Origin: Druceiella hillmani
Lineage: Eukaryota > Arthropoda > Insecta > Lepidoptera > Hepialidae
Direction of reading: 5' to 3'
DNA: 64,000 nucleotides
Assembly (NCBI GenBank): GCA_039881145.1
Contig: JAYKKI010000132.1
Span: forward strand, 3,297,001-3,361,000
The translations under genes and the position numbers were made by a program. Under the pieces are notes generated by a model. That model saw only the letters and a program-made list of their open reading frames with translations. It ran no database searches and was not told the origin of the DNA. Shown one piece after another: positions 25,573 to 38,939 of the stretch (within the stretch, counting starts at the first letter, position 1; each line of letters opens with the position of its first letter).

Positions 25573-27715
25573 TTACCGATCGGGTAAATAAATGTGAATT
25601 GAAATGTGGTGAATGTTAACTTAAAAAAAACAAGTTTTTGTCAATTTGTTAATCACCGCTTTAATGAAATAGTTTATTATACTAATCCGTATATATCGCA
25701 ATACTGCTCCTTACCCATAACAATTAAGCAGCAATGATAGAGTGTTATAATTTATTTATATACGTACTTTATAATTTACTAACTTTTAGATATTCCTTTA
25801 AAATAGGTCTTGTTTTTCCCTTCTTTTCACTCTATTTAATTTTGTCGCGTTTAGTAATTATTTGATTTTAAGATCCATTTCCATTTAATAATTAAATAAA
25901 ATCTCATTTGCTTTTTACCCACTAATATATGTAGCAAAATTTTAGCGCAGTTATAATTTTATCTTAATGTCAATAATACAAGTGAAATCTATAAGTTTTC
26001 ACTGGTTTTCTAATAATAAAATGAATATTATTGAGTTTACGCGGTTCCTACAAGTCTCTTATAAAATTAATATTCATTCAAATTAATATTGAAGACTAGA
26101 CTAGATTTATTGTTAGAATAAATATTCATATTCAATCTATAACATTTTTTTAAAACAAAATTTTTTAAAATTTGTTTTCAATTGGCTTTTTGAAATTTTC
26201 TTTGCGACCTAAAATTTTTAAATGTTACTTTTATTATTTTTTCATATTTATAAATACTTATTGCTTGGAATAAATAAATAACTAATTAAATAAAGTATTT
26301 TTAAGATCTCATGAAGTAACGCTCACCTTCAATATGCGTGATTAAATTCCTTTACCTAACTTAAGAAAAGTATTTCATTATGTAGTGGCTTTAAAATATT
26401 AATCTATGGAAAAATGTTGGAGTATCTCTTAAGGACTAATAGTAAGAATTTTTAAATTGTAATCATGATTTGTGCATATTTTTTAAATTAGTTTAAAATT
26501 CTTGACCATAATTTATATAAAATATTTATTGATTGACTATCAACAAATTTTAAAAGTTAAAATACTTCCTTAATAAATGTATTTTAAGTAGCAATCTGTG
26601 AGCAGATACAAGTGTCATATAATAATTTGTGATTTAATAGGAATTTTTAACAATATATTTGGAAGCGATAAAAATTTTTAAAAAAATAAAATAATTTTTT
26701 ATGTAATGGTGAATTATGTTGAACTATGACAACCAGGAGCTATTGACATTTATTTTTGTGTCTATTTATATAAAATAATTAAATACGCAAACTTCGAACG
26801 CTAAGTAAGTAAATGCAAGCTAAGCTTTGTACATTTGTTACTTGGAAAATATTCTTTTTAACCCGGTTGTGAGCCACGAAATTTAAAAAAATATTTTATG
26901 TCAAATTGTCAATTATTATGAAGTTTAGTAAAAAAACAATAATTACTATATTGTTTGACAATGATAAATATTCCATTAGGTTCTGGTTATATCATTTGTA
27001 GATACTCTAATTACTGGGATATATATTTGTAGATTTGTTAGGAAAATAATTCGTCATAGCGCATCATTAAGTTTTTTTTTTAATTTCATCAATTTGATTT
27101 GATTTCATCAATTTAAATCATTTACAGAATACAAGTAGTTCAATAAATTGGCTCATATTTTAAAAATTCAATAATACCGTAAAAAGTTCTATTTAAACAA
27201 CGAAATATTAAATTAAAAATTAAGCAATAAAGAAGACAACTTTAAGAACAAGCGGATTGTCTTTTTATATTGGCTATGTATATGACAAAATTAGTCAGGA
27301 AAATATCGCCTGCAACCCTGATTTCAAAATGCGATGTCTCAATTAGTTTTCGAAATATTTTAATAATTTACTTCTCACATTTTAAAACACCAAATAAATA
27401 AAAAAATAAAAATATCATTTCTTTTTTAAATTTAAGGCGGCTTAATCTGATAAGGTTATCAAATTTTATGAAGTTTTATTACAAATTAATTTAAGAAGAT
27501 AAAGGATATAGTATGACAGCTTTTTTTTATTTTATTTGATAGTAGAATGTAATTTCGTCTTTTTATTTGCTATTGACTTTGTTACACGATTCGCTTTTAA
27601 TATAATATTATCAACTATATAATTCCGTAAAATGTCACCGATGAGCTACCACTCCATTTCACCAAAAATATTATTGTTCGTTTTTATACATTCAATAATA
27701 TATGTTTGATGATTA
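25573..27715. other. AT-rich spacer
   Basis: No recognisable gene, RNA or repeat beyond small low-complexity words. Confidence 0.5.
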
Positions 27716-27717
27716 TA

Positions 27718-27802
27718 CGCATGCATGCACGTAAGCATGCTCGCACGCACGCACGCAAGCACGAACGCACGCACGCACACACACACATACACACACATAT
27801 AC
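27718..27802. repeat. (CGCA)n / (CA)n minisatellite
   Basis: Imperfect tetramers CGCA, with GCATG and CGAA variants, grade into a CA run. GC-rich for this window and rich in CpG. Confidence 0.95.
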
Positions 27803-29557
27803 TTAAGTATACCTAACCTAACAAGTTAATTCTTTTATTAAAACAATTATTATATAACAAAATAAAAGGAGTTCAATATTTATTCCCACTAAACGTGTCA
27901 TATATGTGCAAAATTGTATAAGGATTTGTCTAGTAAATGAGTCGCAAAAGCGTAACAAACACATAAAAAAACCCACTTTAATATTTATCGTAATTCTAAA
28001 ATAATTTGATGGTGATTTATTATTTAATGAAATATTGAAACCACATATTAACATTAAGGCATCAAATTATAAATATACCTATTGACCTTAAATATTTGGT
28101 GGTTTGATCATTCCCTTACCATTTTCTATTATTTACATTTACGTGAATAAAATAAAAATTGAGATAATTAAAAATTTGTAAAAAAAAACAAAAAACTATC
28201 GACATGTTCTAAGAACCCTAGAAAATTGGTTTTGAAATATTAATGTATATTAATATTGCGTGAAAGTATGAAACGTGTTGAAAATGAATAAACTCATGTC
28301 GATAAAAATAATTCAGCATTTAAAACTGCTGAAAATAACTTAGAAATATTATCTTGACTTAGTACCCATTCTTAAAATTTATTTCTCATTGAAACTTATT
28401 TCTAACAATCTTTAGTAATGCTTAGTCGATTCATTCTGTATTCAAAGTATAGTTTAATTAGATTTAAAAAATTGATATTGTTTTATCCACAATTCGCACA
28501 GATGGTTATTGGCTTTAGAGTGACAAGGACAGTTTTCAACAAAATTAGCTTAAACAATGTATGTACTGAGATATTTTGCGGCGTATTTTGAATATACTGA
28601 AAAATAAAAAAGGAAAATGATGCTTATAAGCTCATTTTTGTAACCTCCGTGGTTAACGTGGAATATGCTTAATTTTTGTTTCGCCAGCTACGTTCAAAAT
28701 AAAACATACGAATTTTAGCTAAATTCCCTGCTACTTCACTATTTTTTAAATGAAATTAATTCCTTACTTCAATATTTACAGTTACTTACTTACTGAGTAA
28801 AATAACAAATACCATATTAAGCATTGTTTTTTTTTAATTAAACAATATGGTACTGATATTATTATTTCCGATAAGGGTATTTCCGATACACTAACGTCTA
28901 TGGATTCTACAAAAAAACTAGTTAACAAATAGCAATCATTATTTTGGTGGCTCGACATAGCTTACATATTAAAGGTGTTAGATTAAAAAAAAAAGTTTAA
29001 TTACTGAAGTAGACAAATCCATATCAGTGACTAATGTATAATTGTCATTATATGGTTTTATGTAGACTTTTTGTCTGTTCTATTATTCTTTTTGCAAGTT
29101 TATTTTAGCTAAGCTATTGCAGCTAAAATCTGTCTTTGGAGTATTTTAATTTTGGACATAAATATAACTTTTTATCATTTCTGATACGAGGTGATATGGT
29201 ACTGTAAAATATTTAAAAGAATTTATATTTCAGTTATAAATGTAACCAGACAATATTTTTATTTACAAATAGCTTTATTACAAAAGGTTGAGCTTGAATA
29301 TAATACACGCGTTGAAAAACAACAGGAAAAAGAATGTTAGTAATATAAAAATATTACATCATTGACTTAATCTGATATTATATTTTCTACTGCATTTTGA
29401 AAATGTCACACAAAGAATGAGAACTAATTGTGGTTTTAAACACAGGTTAATGGCACAAAGTTCTGCCGGTGGCCAACTGATCCTACAAATTCCTGTTAAG
29501 TGCGAACATCACTCACACCACGAGGATTTTGCAAACACTGAGGCACCTTTTTTGAAA
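27803..29557. other. AT-rich spacer
   Basis: The minus-strand 78-codon frame at 27818-28054 is A/T-driven. A less AT-rich stretch at 29440-29550 has no identified homology. Confidence 0.45.
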
Positions 29558-29618
29558 TTATCATAATTCGCTCGTTTAATTTGTAGGGTTCAATTTCAAG
29601 AAGAGCGAATTATAATAA
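29558..29618. repeat. Inverted repeat, 16-bp arms
   Basis: TTATCATAATTCGCTC (29558-29573) and GAGCGAATTATAATAA (29603-29618) pair with one mismatch around a 29-nt loop. Confidence 0.85.
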
Positions 29619-30973
29619 CACACGACTTATAAAACTTAAAAAAATAATATTCTGTTATTCACATGCATTAATTTTCTCTCACAAAAATATTTCTGTTCGT
29701 TTATTATTGAAGTATTTGCAGGTATATACTTTTAATTTCTGCTCTAAAACACATGACATGACATGTTTCAACGTTAAACGATTACCGAGAAAAAAAATTG
29801 TGCATGTCAACTTCGATGCTCGACTGGAGTTTATTCCTTAAGTACGATAGTCTTGCAATGTATAAAATAGGTAACACTGTATATAAATATAAATACCAAT
29901 ATCATTGTATGTAAATGGAAAATTATTTTATAAAAAAATTCTGATAATATAATTAGGTTAGAGAAAAGTACAAATGAACAAGGTTAAATTTATACAACAT
30001 AATTAAAACATTTAGTAACTTCACACTAAGAAATTAAAAACTTTTTAATTTTGTAGGGTAAAAGATACCAAACATTCACACATGAACAATGACATTTGAT
30101 GATTACAATTTAAAAATTATATTAGTTAAATTAAGTCTGACTATCAACATAATTCCCTTTACCTACAGCTAGAATAATATAGTGTGCATTAAAATTAGTT
30201 TGCACTGGATGGTTTATCATCATATAAGCATTATATAATTTTAAGCAATATATCATTGTAAGCTAGTAACGGCTTTAATTTACGAAGTTATCAATAGATA
30301 TTTATTCTTAATATTTGGTAATTTAACAAATACTTGCAAAAACATATAGTGTTCTGACAAGTGAGTTAGAAGAGTACAAATGATAACAAAAGCTACATTA
30401 AGTAAAAATTGTGTTATTGAAATATAATGTATGGTTAAATTTTCCCATAACTAAAACAAAACCGTGCTTTAAATTAGATTGACCTAGATAATAATAACCA
30501 TTCTTTCATGGAGTTTCATTATGAAAAACCTATTTTATTGGTTAATACATCATTTCATTGGACATTTTTTACCAATCTCTTACCAAAATTGTAATGTATA
30601 CTTATAGATCCTTATTGACAAGTTTGACAAAATGAATGCGACTTTAACAATAAGTAAATAATTCCTGTTATTTTTGTGTAAGATTAAAGACATACACATT
30701 TTCTTAGCTTTTAAATATTTTAAACAACGCGCTACACTCCCATTCTACCTACAACAAAATAATGTCTATTTGATTCATTATTAAAAAATTTACTATCTGT
30801 TATGAAATTTAAAAAATGTAAAATACAATATGATCAGAAAATGTGAGCAGATAAATTTACAAAAATAAAAGTAATAAACTAAAAGTATGTAAATATGATA
30901 TATAAAAAAATTAAAAAACAATATTTAAAAACACGAAATAGAATAAAAATCAATAAATGAAAAAGTTAGAAAT
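29619..30973. other. AT-rich spacer
   Basis: No feature recognised on either strand. Confidence 0.5.
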
Positions 30974-31970
30974 CTAAAAATGTATTTCATTTATTTTCCA
31001 ATTCCCTCTCTCCAACTTTAGCACAAGCTTTTGCTTCTCGATCTTGAATGAAAAAAATTTCCTTCGTATTTCACCAAACTCATATTTCCCTCGTTGTCTC
31101 AGCTCTATTTTATTCCTCATGAAATTTATTTTAAATTCTTCCGTCTGAAGTACCTGATCTTGGCTGAAAGTGAACTGGATATCCGATTGCTGGCTGCTGT
31201 TATGTCTCCTGCGTATTGATACTTTCGTGTCCACGTCCAACATGGTTTCCTATACCTCACCCCTAGGCTGACCCGCGGGAACATTTTGTGTTGCCTCGGA
31301 CGATGATGGCAAAGTTTCCGCGGCTTCAGCAAAAACTTCACGTCTACTTGTCGATTGTTGCTCAAACGGGTCTATAGATAATTGAATTTTATTAATTCAA
31401 TGTCGATTTGTAAATATCACAAATTTACAAAATTTAAATTTCGGCTCATTTTCGCATATTACTGAAAAGAATAAAAATCCTAATGAAAAAGTTTTTAAAT
31501 TATTTCACTATTTGTAATTTTATACGTGATTAAATTACAAACTACATTCGCTTGTAATACTGTTTCTTTAGTATTAAATATAAATTCGAATGAAATTAAC
31601 TTCACATAAATGAATCTAAAAATTTTAGCACCACGTTACTACATTAATCAGTTTCTAAAAAAACACTATCAAAAAAAAATACTTGTACCCTTAATTACCT
31701 CGTTTATTGCACTAATTATTACACACGTTATGTATCTCGCGATTTCGATTATTATTACACAAGTTGTTTACCTCGACTGAATAGCTGGACAAAATCGTTT
31801 AATGGGACTTCCACAATTAACCCTGGAGCTAATAAAGAAACGACGGGGTTTATTTCAACGTCACTAATCCTCCGCGGGTGGCCACCCGCTGATGCCTTTC
31901 CTTTGCCAACTCTCTTTTCTGCTTGGCTTTTATATTAAGCAAAAGTCGAGACAGTTGACTTTCTCTTCAT
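30974..31970 (-). pseudogene. Two-exon Myb/SANT-like (zeste-like) gene relic
   Basis: Minus strand. Upstream exon: 31970 to 31772. Donor: GTAAAC at 31771-31766. Acceptor: TATCTATAG at 31380-31372. Last exon: 31371 to a stop at 30974. The donor leaves one base of a codon, and the acceptor continues it in the only open frame, as SR then DPFEQQ, so a 400-bp intron is well supported. The first exon reads QLSRLLLNIKAKQKRELAKE and RVATRGG in one frame, then DVEINPVVSLLAPGLIVEVP one frame over (1-bp loss near 31862). This matches the end of the trihelix Myb/SANT-like domain and its GGG-linker. The last exon has a Ser/Thr/Glu-rich stretch, one in-frame TAG at about 31254, and a charged coiled-coil-like tail (KIELRQRGKYEFGEIRRKFF). 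The N-terminal helices were not found upstream. It could be a decayed host regulator or a transposon-associated Myb-like gene. Confidence 0.55.
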
Positions 31971-33189
31971 CTAAACAAAGTACACATTTCTTAAGCACAG
32001 TACTTAAAACAATAAAAATTACATTGGTGCAAATACATTAATTCCTTATTCATCAAAAAAATTACTTCCGATTTCATCTTGGACGAGGGTAGAGATACTA
32101 TGAAATCTAATTACAGAGATTTAGTTTGTCATCGAGTGATGCTGCACGGAGAAAAAACGCTGACCTGTAATATTTTATTCTGTTTTTTATTTCTGTTTCA
32201 TATTGCTAAATAATAATCACCAACAATTTTTTTTATTATTGACAATTGTTTGTATTGTCGACAGTAATATTTATAATTAACTAATTTATTTTATATAAAC
32301 ATTTTAAAAATAATACTTTGATTTACGAACTCAATTGTTTTATGGTTCTGTTGATTATAATCGAGGTATCTTATTGGAGGCTTCTCTCGTTTTAGTTACT
32401 ACTTGATTTAAAGAAAATTATATTTATTAACATTAAATATTTTTCTAACTATGCCGTACCCTGACCCATGATTTATTCAATTGAATTTAATTGCTGCCCA
32501 AATCATAATACAAACATCTATAGGGTCAAGCAAAAAATATTATAATTTAAGTCCTCTAATTTTTTTTATTCAGTCATGGATTTTCGTTTAAACAACGTAC
32601 TTTTCAAATACTACTCCGTATCTATTATCGTAATCGATATTTTAATTTGGTTTTAAACTTAATATTATTTTATATAAAATATATAGTGAAAAAATATTTG
32701 TTCCATCATAGCTTTCAGTTATATTATTCCTATCAAGGTTCATTTTCCGGTACATTTTAGGAGTAAACATTTACTAATATTTATTTATCTATTTGTTCAA
32801 GTAAAATTACTTTTCTTAACTTTTTTAGTTGAAACTTTAGATTATGTGGATTTAGTTGTGTAAATAGATCTATATGGAGGTGTAATTTTTTTTCGATTTA
32901 TATGTGGAGCATTTGCGACATTATTATTGAATACAAACTTTTAGTTAGATAAACTTACAAATTTCAATAAGGTAGGAGCTAAGGAAAATTGTTTCGTAAC
33001 CTTTCTTTTCTAATTATCGTTATCATGAGCCTTTTAACAGACAACACCTAAATCAAAAAAATAGAAAGACTTTAGAATTTTTTTAATGTGGCTCGCAGAA
33101 ATTATAAACGGTGCAAGATTGATTGAAAATATTATAAGATTTAAAATAAATAAAAAATTGTCCTTCTATAAATATATTAGAAATTTCAT
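31971..33189. other. AT-rich spacer upstream of the Myb-like relic
   Basis: The missing N-terminal exon(s) of the relic should lie on the minus strand here if they survive, but I could not recognise them. No other feature seen. Confidence 0.4.
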
Positions 33190-33620
33190 ACCCACATCAA
33201 TTAGGTTGTGAAGAAAAAAGTAACCGCCTTCCTAAGGTGTTCAATATATTGAGTTTGGAATGGCGTCACCTAGATTACATTAGAAAAAATACATGCTGTA
33301 ATCTTAGGATATCCGCTTTGATTTCAAATTCACGTAATATATTTCATCGTAATATACTCATAAAACCCTATTATTGTTATCGATCTCAAGGGGGTTTTGA
33401 AGAAAATGGCAATCTATCGGCTATATTAGCTTTAGAACGACGTCAGCGTATTTATCGTATTTTACTCATAAAGCCCTTCCATTCTATATCCATATCAAGA
33501 GGTCTGTTAAGAAAAATTCACTTAAGACCGTGGATTACACTAACTTTAAATGTCCGCCGGATTAGACTTACAAGGACTTTACCGAGTTTATCGTATTTTA
33601 CTCGTCAAAATTTTATCAAA
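33190..33620. repeat. Degenerate tandem repeat, ~110-140-bp spacing
   Basis: The words TTTATCGTATTTTACTC(A/G)T recur at about 33342, 33451 and 33588. A second word, CATATCAAGAGG followed by a run like TGAAGAAAA, recurs at about 33195, 33385 and 33495. GATTACA(C/T)TA words also recur. It looks like at least three strongly diverged, partly rearranged satellite monomers. A plus-strand open frame of 130 codons crosses the whole array, with repeated YRILLIKPF-like segments. It is probably repeat-derived. Confidence 0.6.
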
Positions 33621-33812
33621 AGGGATTAGAGTCTCTCTTATTGGGTGTATAAGGGCAGACAGTCCTAAGGCGAGCGTTCAAAAATAGATAATTCGCATTG
33701 CATTATATTTATATTAAAACTTGTAAATGATAAAACAAATTACTATTTACTTAATTTATAATATTATACAAAATATTTATCAATAATTTGATTACAAAAA
33801 AAATTAAATTAT

Positions 33813-33935
<123 letters not shown>

Positions 33936-35194
33936 CGACAAAAAAAATTAAATTAAAAAAAATTTAAGAAATGGTATATGTTAATACATATTAAGCATTA
34001 CTAATTGAAAGATTTGGCTTCAACTAAACTGACAGTGATTCAACTATCCTCAAAAAAAAATTAATTAAGAGAACACATAAACAATCAATAAAAAAATACA
34101 TTGAAATGTAGGAAAAAGCTTTAATTTTTTAAGACACCGTAATATAATATCACTAAAATATTCATATGAAAACAATTAAAAGAGTTTCTAAAATACTAAC
34201 AAACTTGACACCTCGCTATTCAAAAAACCTTTTTGTCTTTCGATGAGGTAAAACAAAGGAATCTGACTGTAACATGAGTCTATTCATTGAATCAGTATTA
34301 GTAAGTTCCCGAGTAATTTTTTGAGTGAAGTCTCGTCTAAATGCCTTCAAATTGTTATTATTAGCGATTATCAGCCTCTTTATGTAATTCTCCAATAGAA
34401 ATTATTGCATGCTTTATATTTTCTGAGCCACATATTAATATTTTGTGGACGAAAACTAGTAGGCTGTACCAAAGATATTCTTGGTCCAAAAGTCAAAAAA
34501 ACTGATTTCATTAAATGACTATATATTGACATTTTATCCCAAAAATAAAACTTGTGAAATTGTAACATTGGTGAATTAAATCTGTATTTAAGCATATGGT
34601 TTCGGCTGAAAAATCTGAATTGAAAAAGAATTTTCTCGGCCTTTCCATAACGCCCTTCCGCCACTTCGTGGTTTATGTACAATTAAGCTTAATGGAGACT
34701 TGAACTGATTTTGAGCTTATAATTTCCTATCAGATGAAAATTTTTATCATCGCCCGACCTTACCTGCAAGTTTTTAAAATCTATTCTGTAAGAGATTGGA
34801 AAAAATACTCAAAAAACGAATCCGTGAATGTAAAGGCGATAAATTGAATTCAAAACAATTTTCATTGCTTTTCTTTCACAACCTATATATTCTTAAACTG
34901 CAACAACATATTGTCACCCAATCCATGCCATTCATTATATTGGGTGTTGCTTCATGATTATAAAAATTTGTACGACTTGTAAAAAAAAACGAGTGTGCTT
35001 TAGACCACACGACTGAAGTAAAACTTCAAAATTCACAAAATATGGACCTTAAAATGAATTTACAATTTTATTCACTTTAAATGTAGAATATTTAATGTAT
35101 TGAACAAAATAATAATTTATAAAATTGTTCAAGAACGAAATAAAATTACAAAATAATCAAAAAATCACCGTTCGCGTAACGCTAGCAAACTCGC
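33936..35194. other. AT-rich spacer
   Basis: A 100-codon minus-strand frame (34682 down to 34380) is open but unrecognised. No other feature. Confidence 0.4.
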
Positions 35195-35241
35195 TTATAT
35201 ATATATATATATATATATATACATACATATATACATATATA

Positions 35242-35276
<35 letters not shown>

Positions 35277-35291
35277 ATATATATTTATATA
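35195..35291. repeat. (TA)n microsatellite next to a GC-richer junction
   Basis: TA run with ACATAC and TTTA interruptions. It is bounded on both sides by GC-richer words (CGTTCGCGTAACGCTAGC on the left, TTCCGTTCGCCTCGCCCGATC on the right). Confidence 0.95.
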
Positions 35292-35417
35292 ATCTCAACT
35301 TCCGTTCGCCTCGCCCGATCACACTTTTTCTAACGCTCTCGTCAAGCATTCACCAGCTTACTCCCCAAGTCAAGCGTGCGTAAAGAAGTTTTATTTCAAA
35401 AAGCTGTTGTATCACCT

Positions 35418-35956
35418 TCAATTAACATAACATCTTGTAAGATCGTGAGAGTCTGGACTAATCTTAATACTGGAACTTTTGATAGCTAAGATCATGGATT
35501 TATATGATTATTGTAGTCCATTGAGTAGTAATGTGCTTAGTCACCCGTAGTCTACTTTAAACCCCATGTCCCTCAGTTAATGAACCATCATCATTATTTT
35601 GCTAACATATTTCTCCACGTTTTGACATCCAGCAAGATTAATTAAACATAAATCACGAAGTAAGCTCACATACCATGTTAGCCCGGAATCGTCGAAAGCA
35701 CGCGCCAAATTGTTCCACACTTTCTTGGCAGGCTTAACTGTTTGAATATGGACGTAGTTTGTCGAATCCACAAGTAAAATGATATTCGATATTGCTTTTA
35801 CATCTTTCTTTAGATCTACTGGAGCTTCACCTTTTACACGGTCCCACAATTCTTCGTGCTCGAGATAAGTTCTCACGGTGGATCTCCACGTAAAATAATT
35901 TTTACGGCCAGTTAATTTTTTAATAATATTTAATATCACTTATTTTTTGAAGTCAT
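35418..35956 (-). pseudogene. Ty1/copia gag fragment
   Basis: Minus strand; ATG at 35956-35954 (MTSKN...), followed at once by a stop and frame change, then 120 open codons to 35577. The order LTGRKNYFTWRSTVRTYLEH, ELWDRVKG, AKKVWNNLARAFDDSGLTWY and NVEKYVSKIMMMVH is the UBN2/DUF4219-type gag domain of copia retrotransposons. The reading continues beyond a stop at 35577 (LRDMGFKVDYG, then STLLLNGLQ, then YKSMILAIKSSSIKI) to about 35418 with at least three further stops. Homology ends before the zinc knuckle; no protease, integrase, RT or LTR is visible. It is a truncated gag-only relic, with a (TA)n tract starting 130 bp beyond its 3' end. Confidence 0.9.
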
Positions 35957-38869
35957 CTCTGTGTTTGTTTCAGGAATAGTTATATGCACGAACAGGACCA
36001 CAGGAAAAGTCAGGCAAATAAAAATTGTGAATATTTAATTAGAAAGTTTCTTGTAAAATAAACATTTAATTACGTAATATAACTGAAAATGAAGGCGATA
36101 GAAATTTAGTTTCACTATATATTTTAACTAAAATCATGTTAAGTTTAAAGAATCCTAAAATCAAATTAAAATATAAATGAAGGGAGAAGATAGAGACAAG
36201 TTTATGAAAAGTGTGTTTTCAAAATGAATATCTTTGAATTAATTATAAAAAATATATGAGGACTGAAGGTAGAGTATTCTTTGTTTGATTAAATATATAC
36301 ATGTGTTGTATGGTTGTAGGGTAGAAGTAATTTGAAATAAATAAAAATATTTTTCGGTTGTTTAAGGACGTGTTGACGTTTTTGACGAAACACTTCCATT
36401 TTGGCCAGGTTTCCTCTAAACATTGAAAATATGTATTATAATAATTTGGACATGAAAAAATAGACCAAACCTTCATCTACAATTTAATGAGATTATTTTT
36501 TATCATATGTTCATTTCATGAAAATCAGTTTTTTGCAACTCATTCCTCACAAAATCGCAAAAAAGAGGTTCGTTTAGAGGATTATCATTACGTGAGTGCG
36601 AAAAAAGCAGTAATATGCTCATTTCTTCTTTTTAATTTTGATGAAAGAGCAATTGATATTGACGCAATAGTATAACAGAAAAAGAACAATATTTAGTAAC
36701 AAAAATATAGTTTCAACCGTGCCTATAAATATTATGTAAAAGAAAATGGGTAATTCATGAAGCGCCGAGATGCGCTCGCGGTCGGTTGTATGTATCGGCC
36801 GCTCTGAACAAAAATATTCGCGATATCGGCTACTCTATTAACGTGATTATAGTTGAATTTACCATTCGTAATCTAGGTAAATATATTTACCTATTTGAAA
36901 TATTTTATTTCATAAAGTATATTAATTTAAATTTTATATTTAACAGTTAATGATGCTTACGTAAGATTCTAACGATACGTAAGATACGGATGTAATTAAT
37001 AATGTTCAGAGCTTTTCAGTTAAAAATATTTCTTCCTGTATATTTTACATGACCCGTCAAATTGGATGCTGAAGAAACCGGATGCGCGAAGCCAGAAAAT
37101 ATACACAACTGAAAAGGTTGTAAGTTATTTATTCTTTATTAGTTTTTTTATGGTTCCGTACTTGAAATAGGTTACATTCAGAATTATTTATATAGAAATT
37201 TTTGTGGGGAACGTCAAATTCCTCGGAACTATATTTAAAGTATATATTTTGTATAAGATATCGTTGAACTAACCCTAATTATAAGGTTTTTTTCATAATT
37301 TTAGGTATCACATATCTTCGGAGACATACTACAAAAAATTTTAAAAATATAGCCACCCCCTCCAAATTCCAAGATTACTGAACCTAACATTTTTAAAATA
37401 TTTAGAAACCTGTGTAGATATATAGCAATAATTCCAATTGTCATAAATAAAAAAAAGACGTAATAAATATTTACCTTTTTTTATATTTTCAGCCGATTTT
37501 CTCAGAAAACATACGACGTAGAAACATAAAATTGGCCTAGAAATATATTTTATAAACACCAATATTTTACAAGCTAATTTTTTTTTAATATTCATGTAAA
37601 TATTTAGAGAGAGTAAACAAAATCCCTAATTTTTTTTATTTTATGTATCATATGGGTATCATTAAAGATGTCCAAGATTTTCCAAAAACTATGCTATATT
37701 TTATATAAACTAATATTCCCCTCTTATTTCCGGAACAACTTATCCAAAAATAAAAGAAAAAATCAAGCTTCCTTAAAATCCGACTAGGATTACAGAAAAG
37801 CTATAGCGATTATCCTAGTTGGTATACTTTTTGAAATATGTACGACGATTTGACACCATTAGACCATATATTTACGTTATGAAAAATAAATATTTTTAAA
37901 TAGTTTAAGAGATACACTACATGCTCTTATATATTTATAACTGCCTATGTACGGAAAGTCTATGTGCGTAATCCTCGTAGTATAAGTTTTACTTGTCTTA
38001 TACAGGTTTTACTTCAAATACGTTTGAAATATCTTTATCGTAGTCATTCTAGCGTTATATTGATATTCAAGTTAATCGCTTCTCAATGTTATTATAAGTG
38101 ATTCATTAATTTCGAATATTTGCAAATGAATGAAACATCGTGGCCCGGTTTTTTTCCGGCGGAAGAGCTTATTTTATTAGGAAATAAATGATTGTCCACT
38201 TTCTTTTGTATGTAGATCGATAAGTTTATTAAGCGGCTCTTGCAATATATGGAACAGAAGAAACATGTGGAACAGAAGAAACTCAAAGATAAATATGTAT
38301 TTTCACGGCATATTTGATGACAATATTTATCATTCTAGGTTACATTTGTATTTTATGACATATTAGTTTACAACAGTTTGGCTCCTAAATCATTGGACCC
38401 TTGATTTTTATATTTATTATTCAATTCAATTATTACCTTTAAATATATCCTAAATTGTTGATTTTCGGAGTACATACCTTAGGGGCAGGTGCGGAGGAAA
38501 GGAGCGACTAAGAAACCGTAGAAAGTGTTAGAGAATTCACTTTTTTAGATCGATTTAATTCCATTCCCATTTTAGTTGTACATATATGTTTTGGTTGTGT
38601 ATATATATATGTCGTATTTACAATTTACAGGAAAAATCTAATGAGGTGGTATAAAGTTTAAAAGGCAAAAGAATATTAGATACTAATTATTTTTTAGATC
38701 AGCTTTTAATTATTAGTAGAAATAATTCTCTTTTTGATTGCACTATATCTTACAAACGAATTGCAAAAGAAGAGAGAAGAGGCTTATATTAAAATTTTAA
38801 ACTTATTTGCGATAACTTTGACTTAGAAGCAACACGGAAATGTCAGACAAAAACGGACCTAAACCAGAA
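35957..38869. other. AT-rich spacer with two small oddities
   Basis: At 36755-36850 there is a GC-richer stretch (GCGCCGAGATGCGCTCGCGG). At 38250-38284 an 18-bp unit TGGAACAGAAGAAACATG is tandemly doubled with two changes. The short open frames at 36243-36675, 37341-37595 and 38092-38286 have no recognised motif. Confidence 0.4.
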
Positions 38870-38939
38870 AAGACACATTTAAATAGAGTTTTGTGCCTTT
38901 TCAATATTCCATCCCTATCTAAGATTGATATACTCTCGT

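Noticed and set aside
34380..34682. 100-codon minus-strand gene
   Set aside because: Open but without any motif, repeat or splice context that I could identify.
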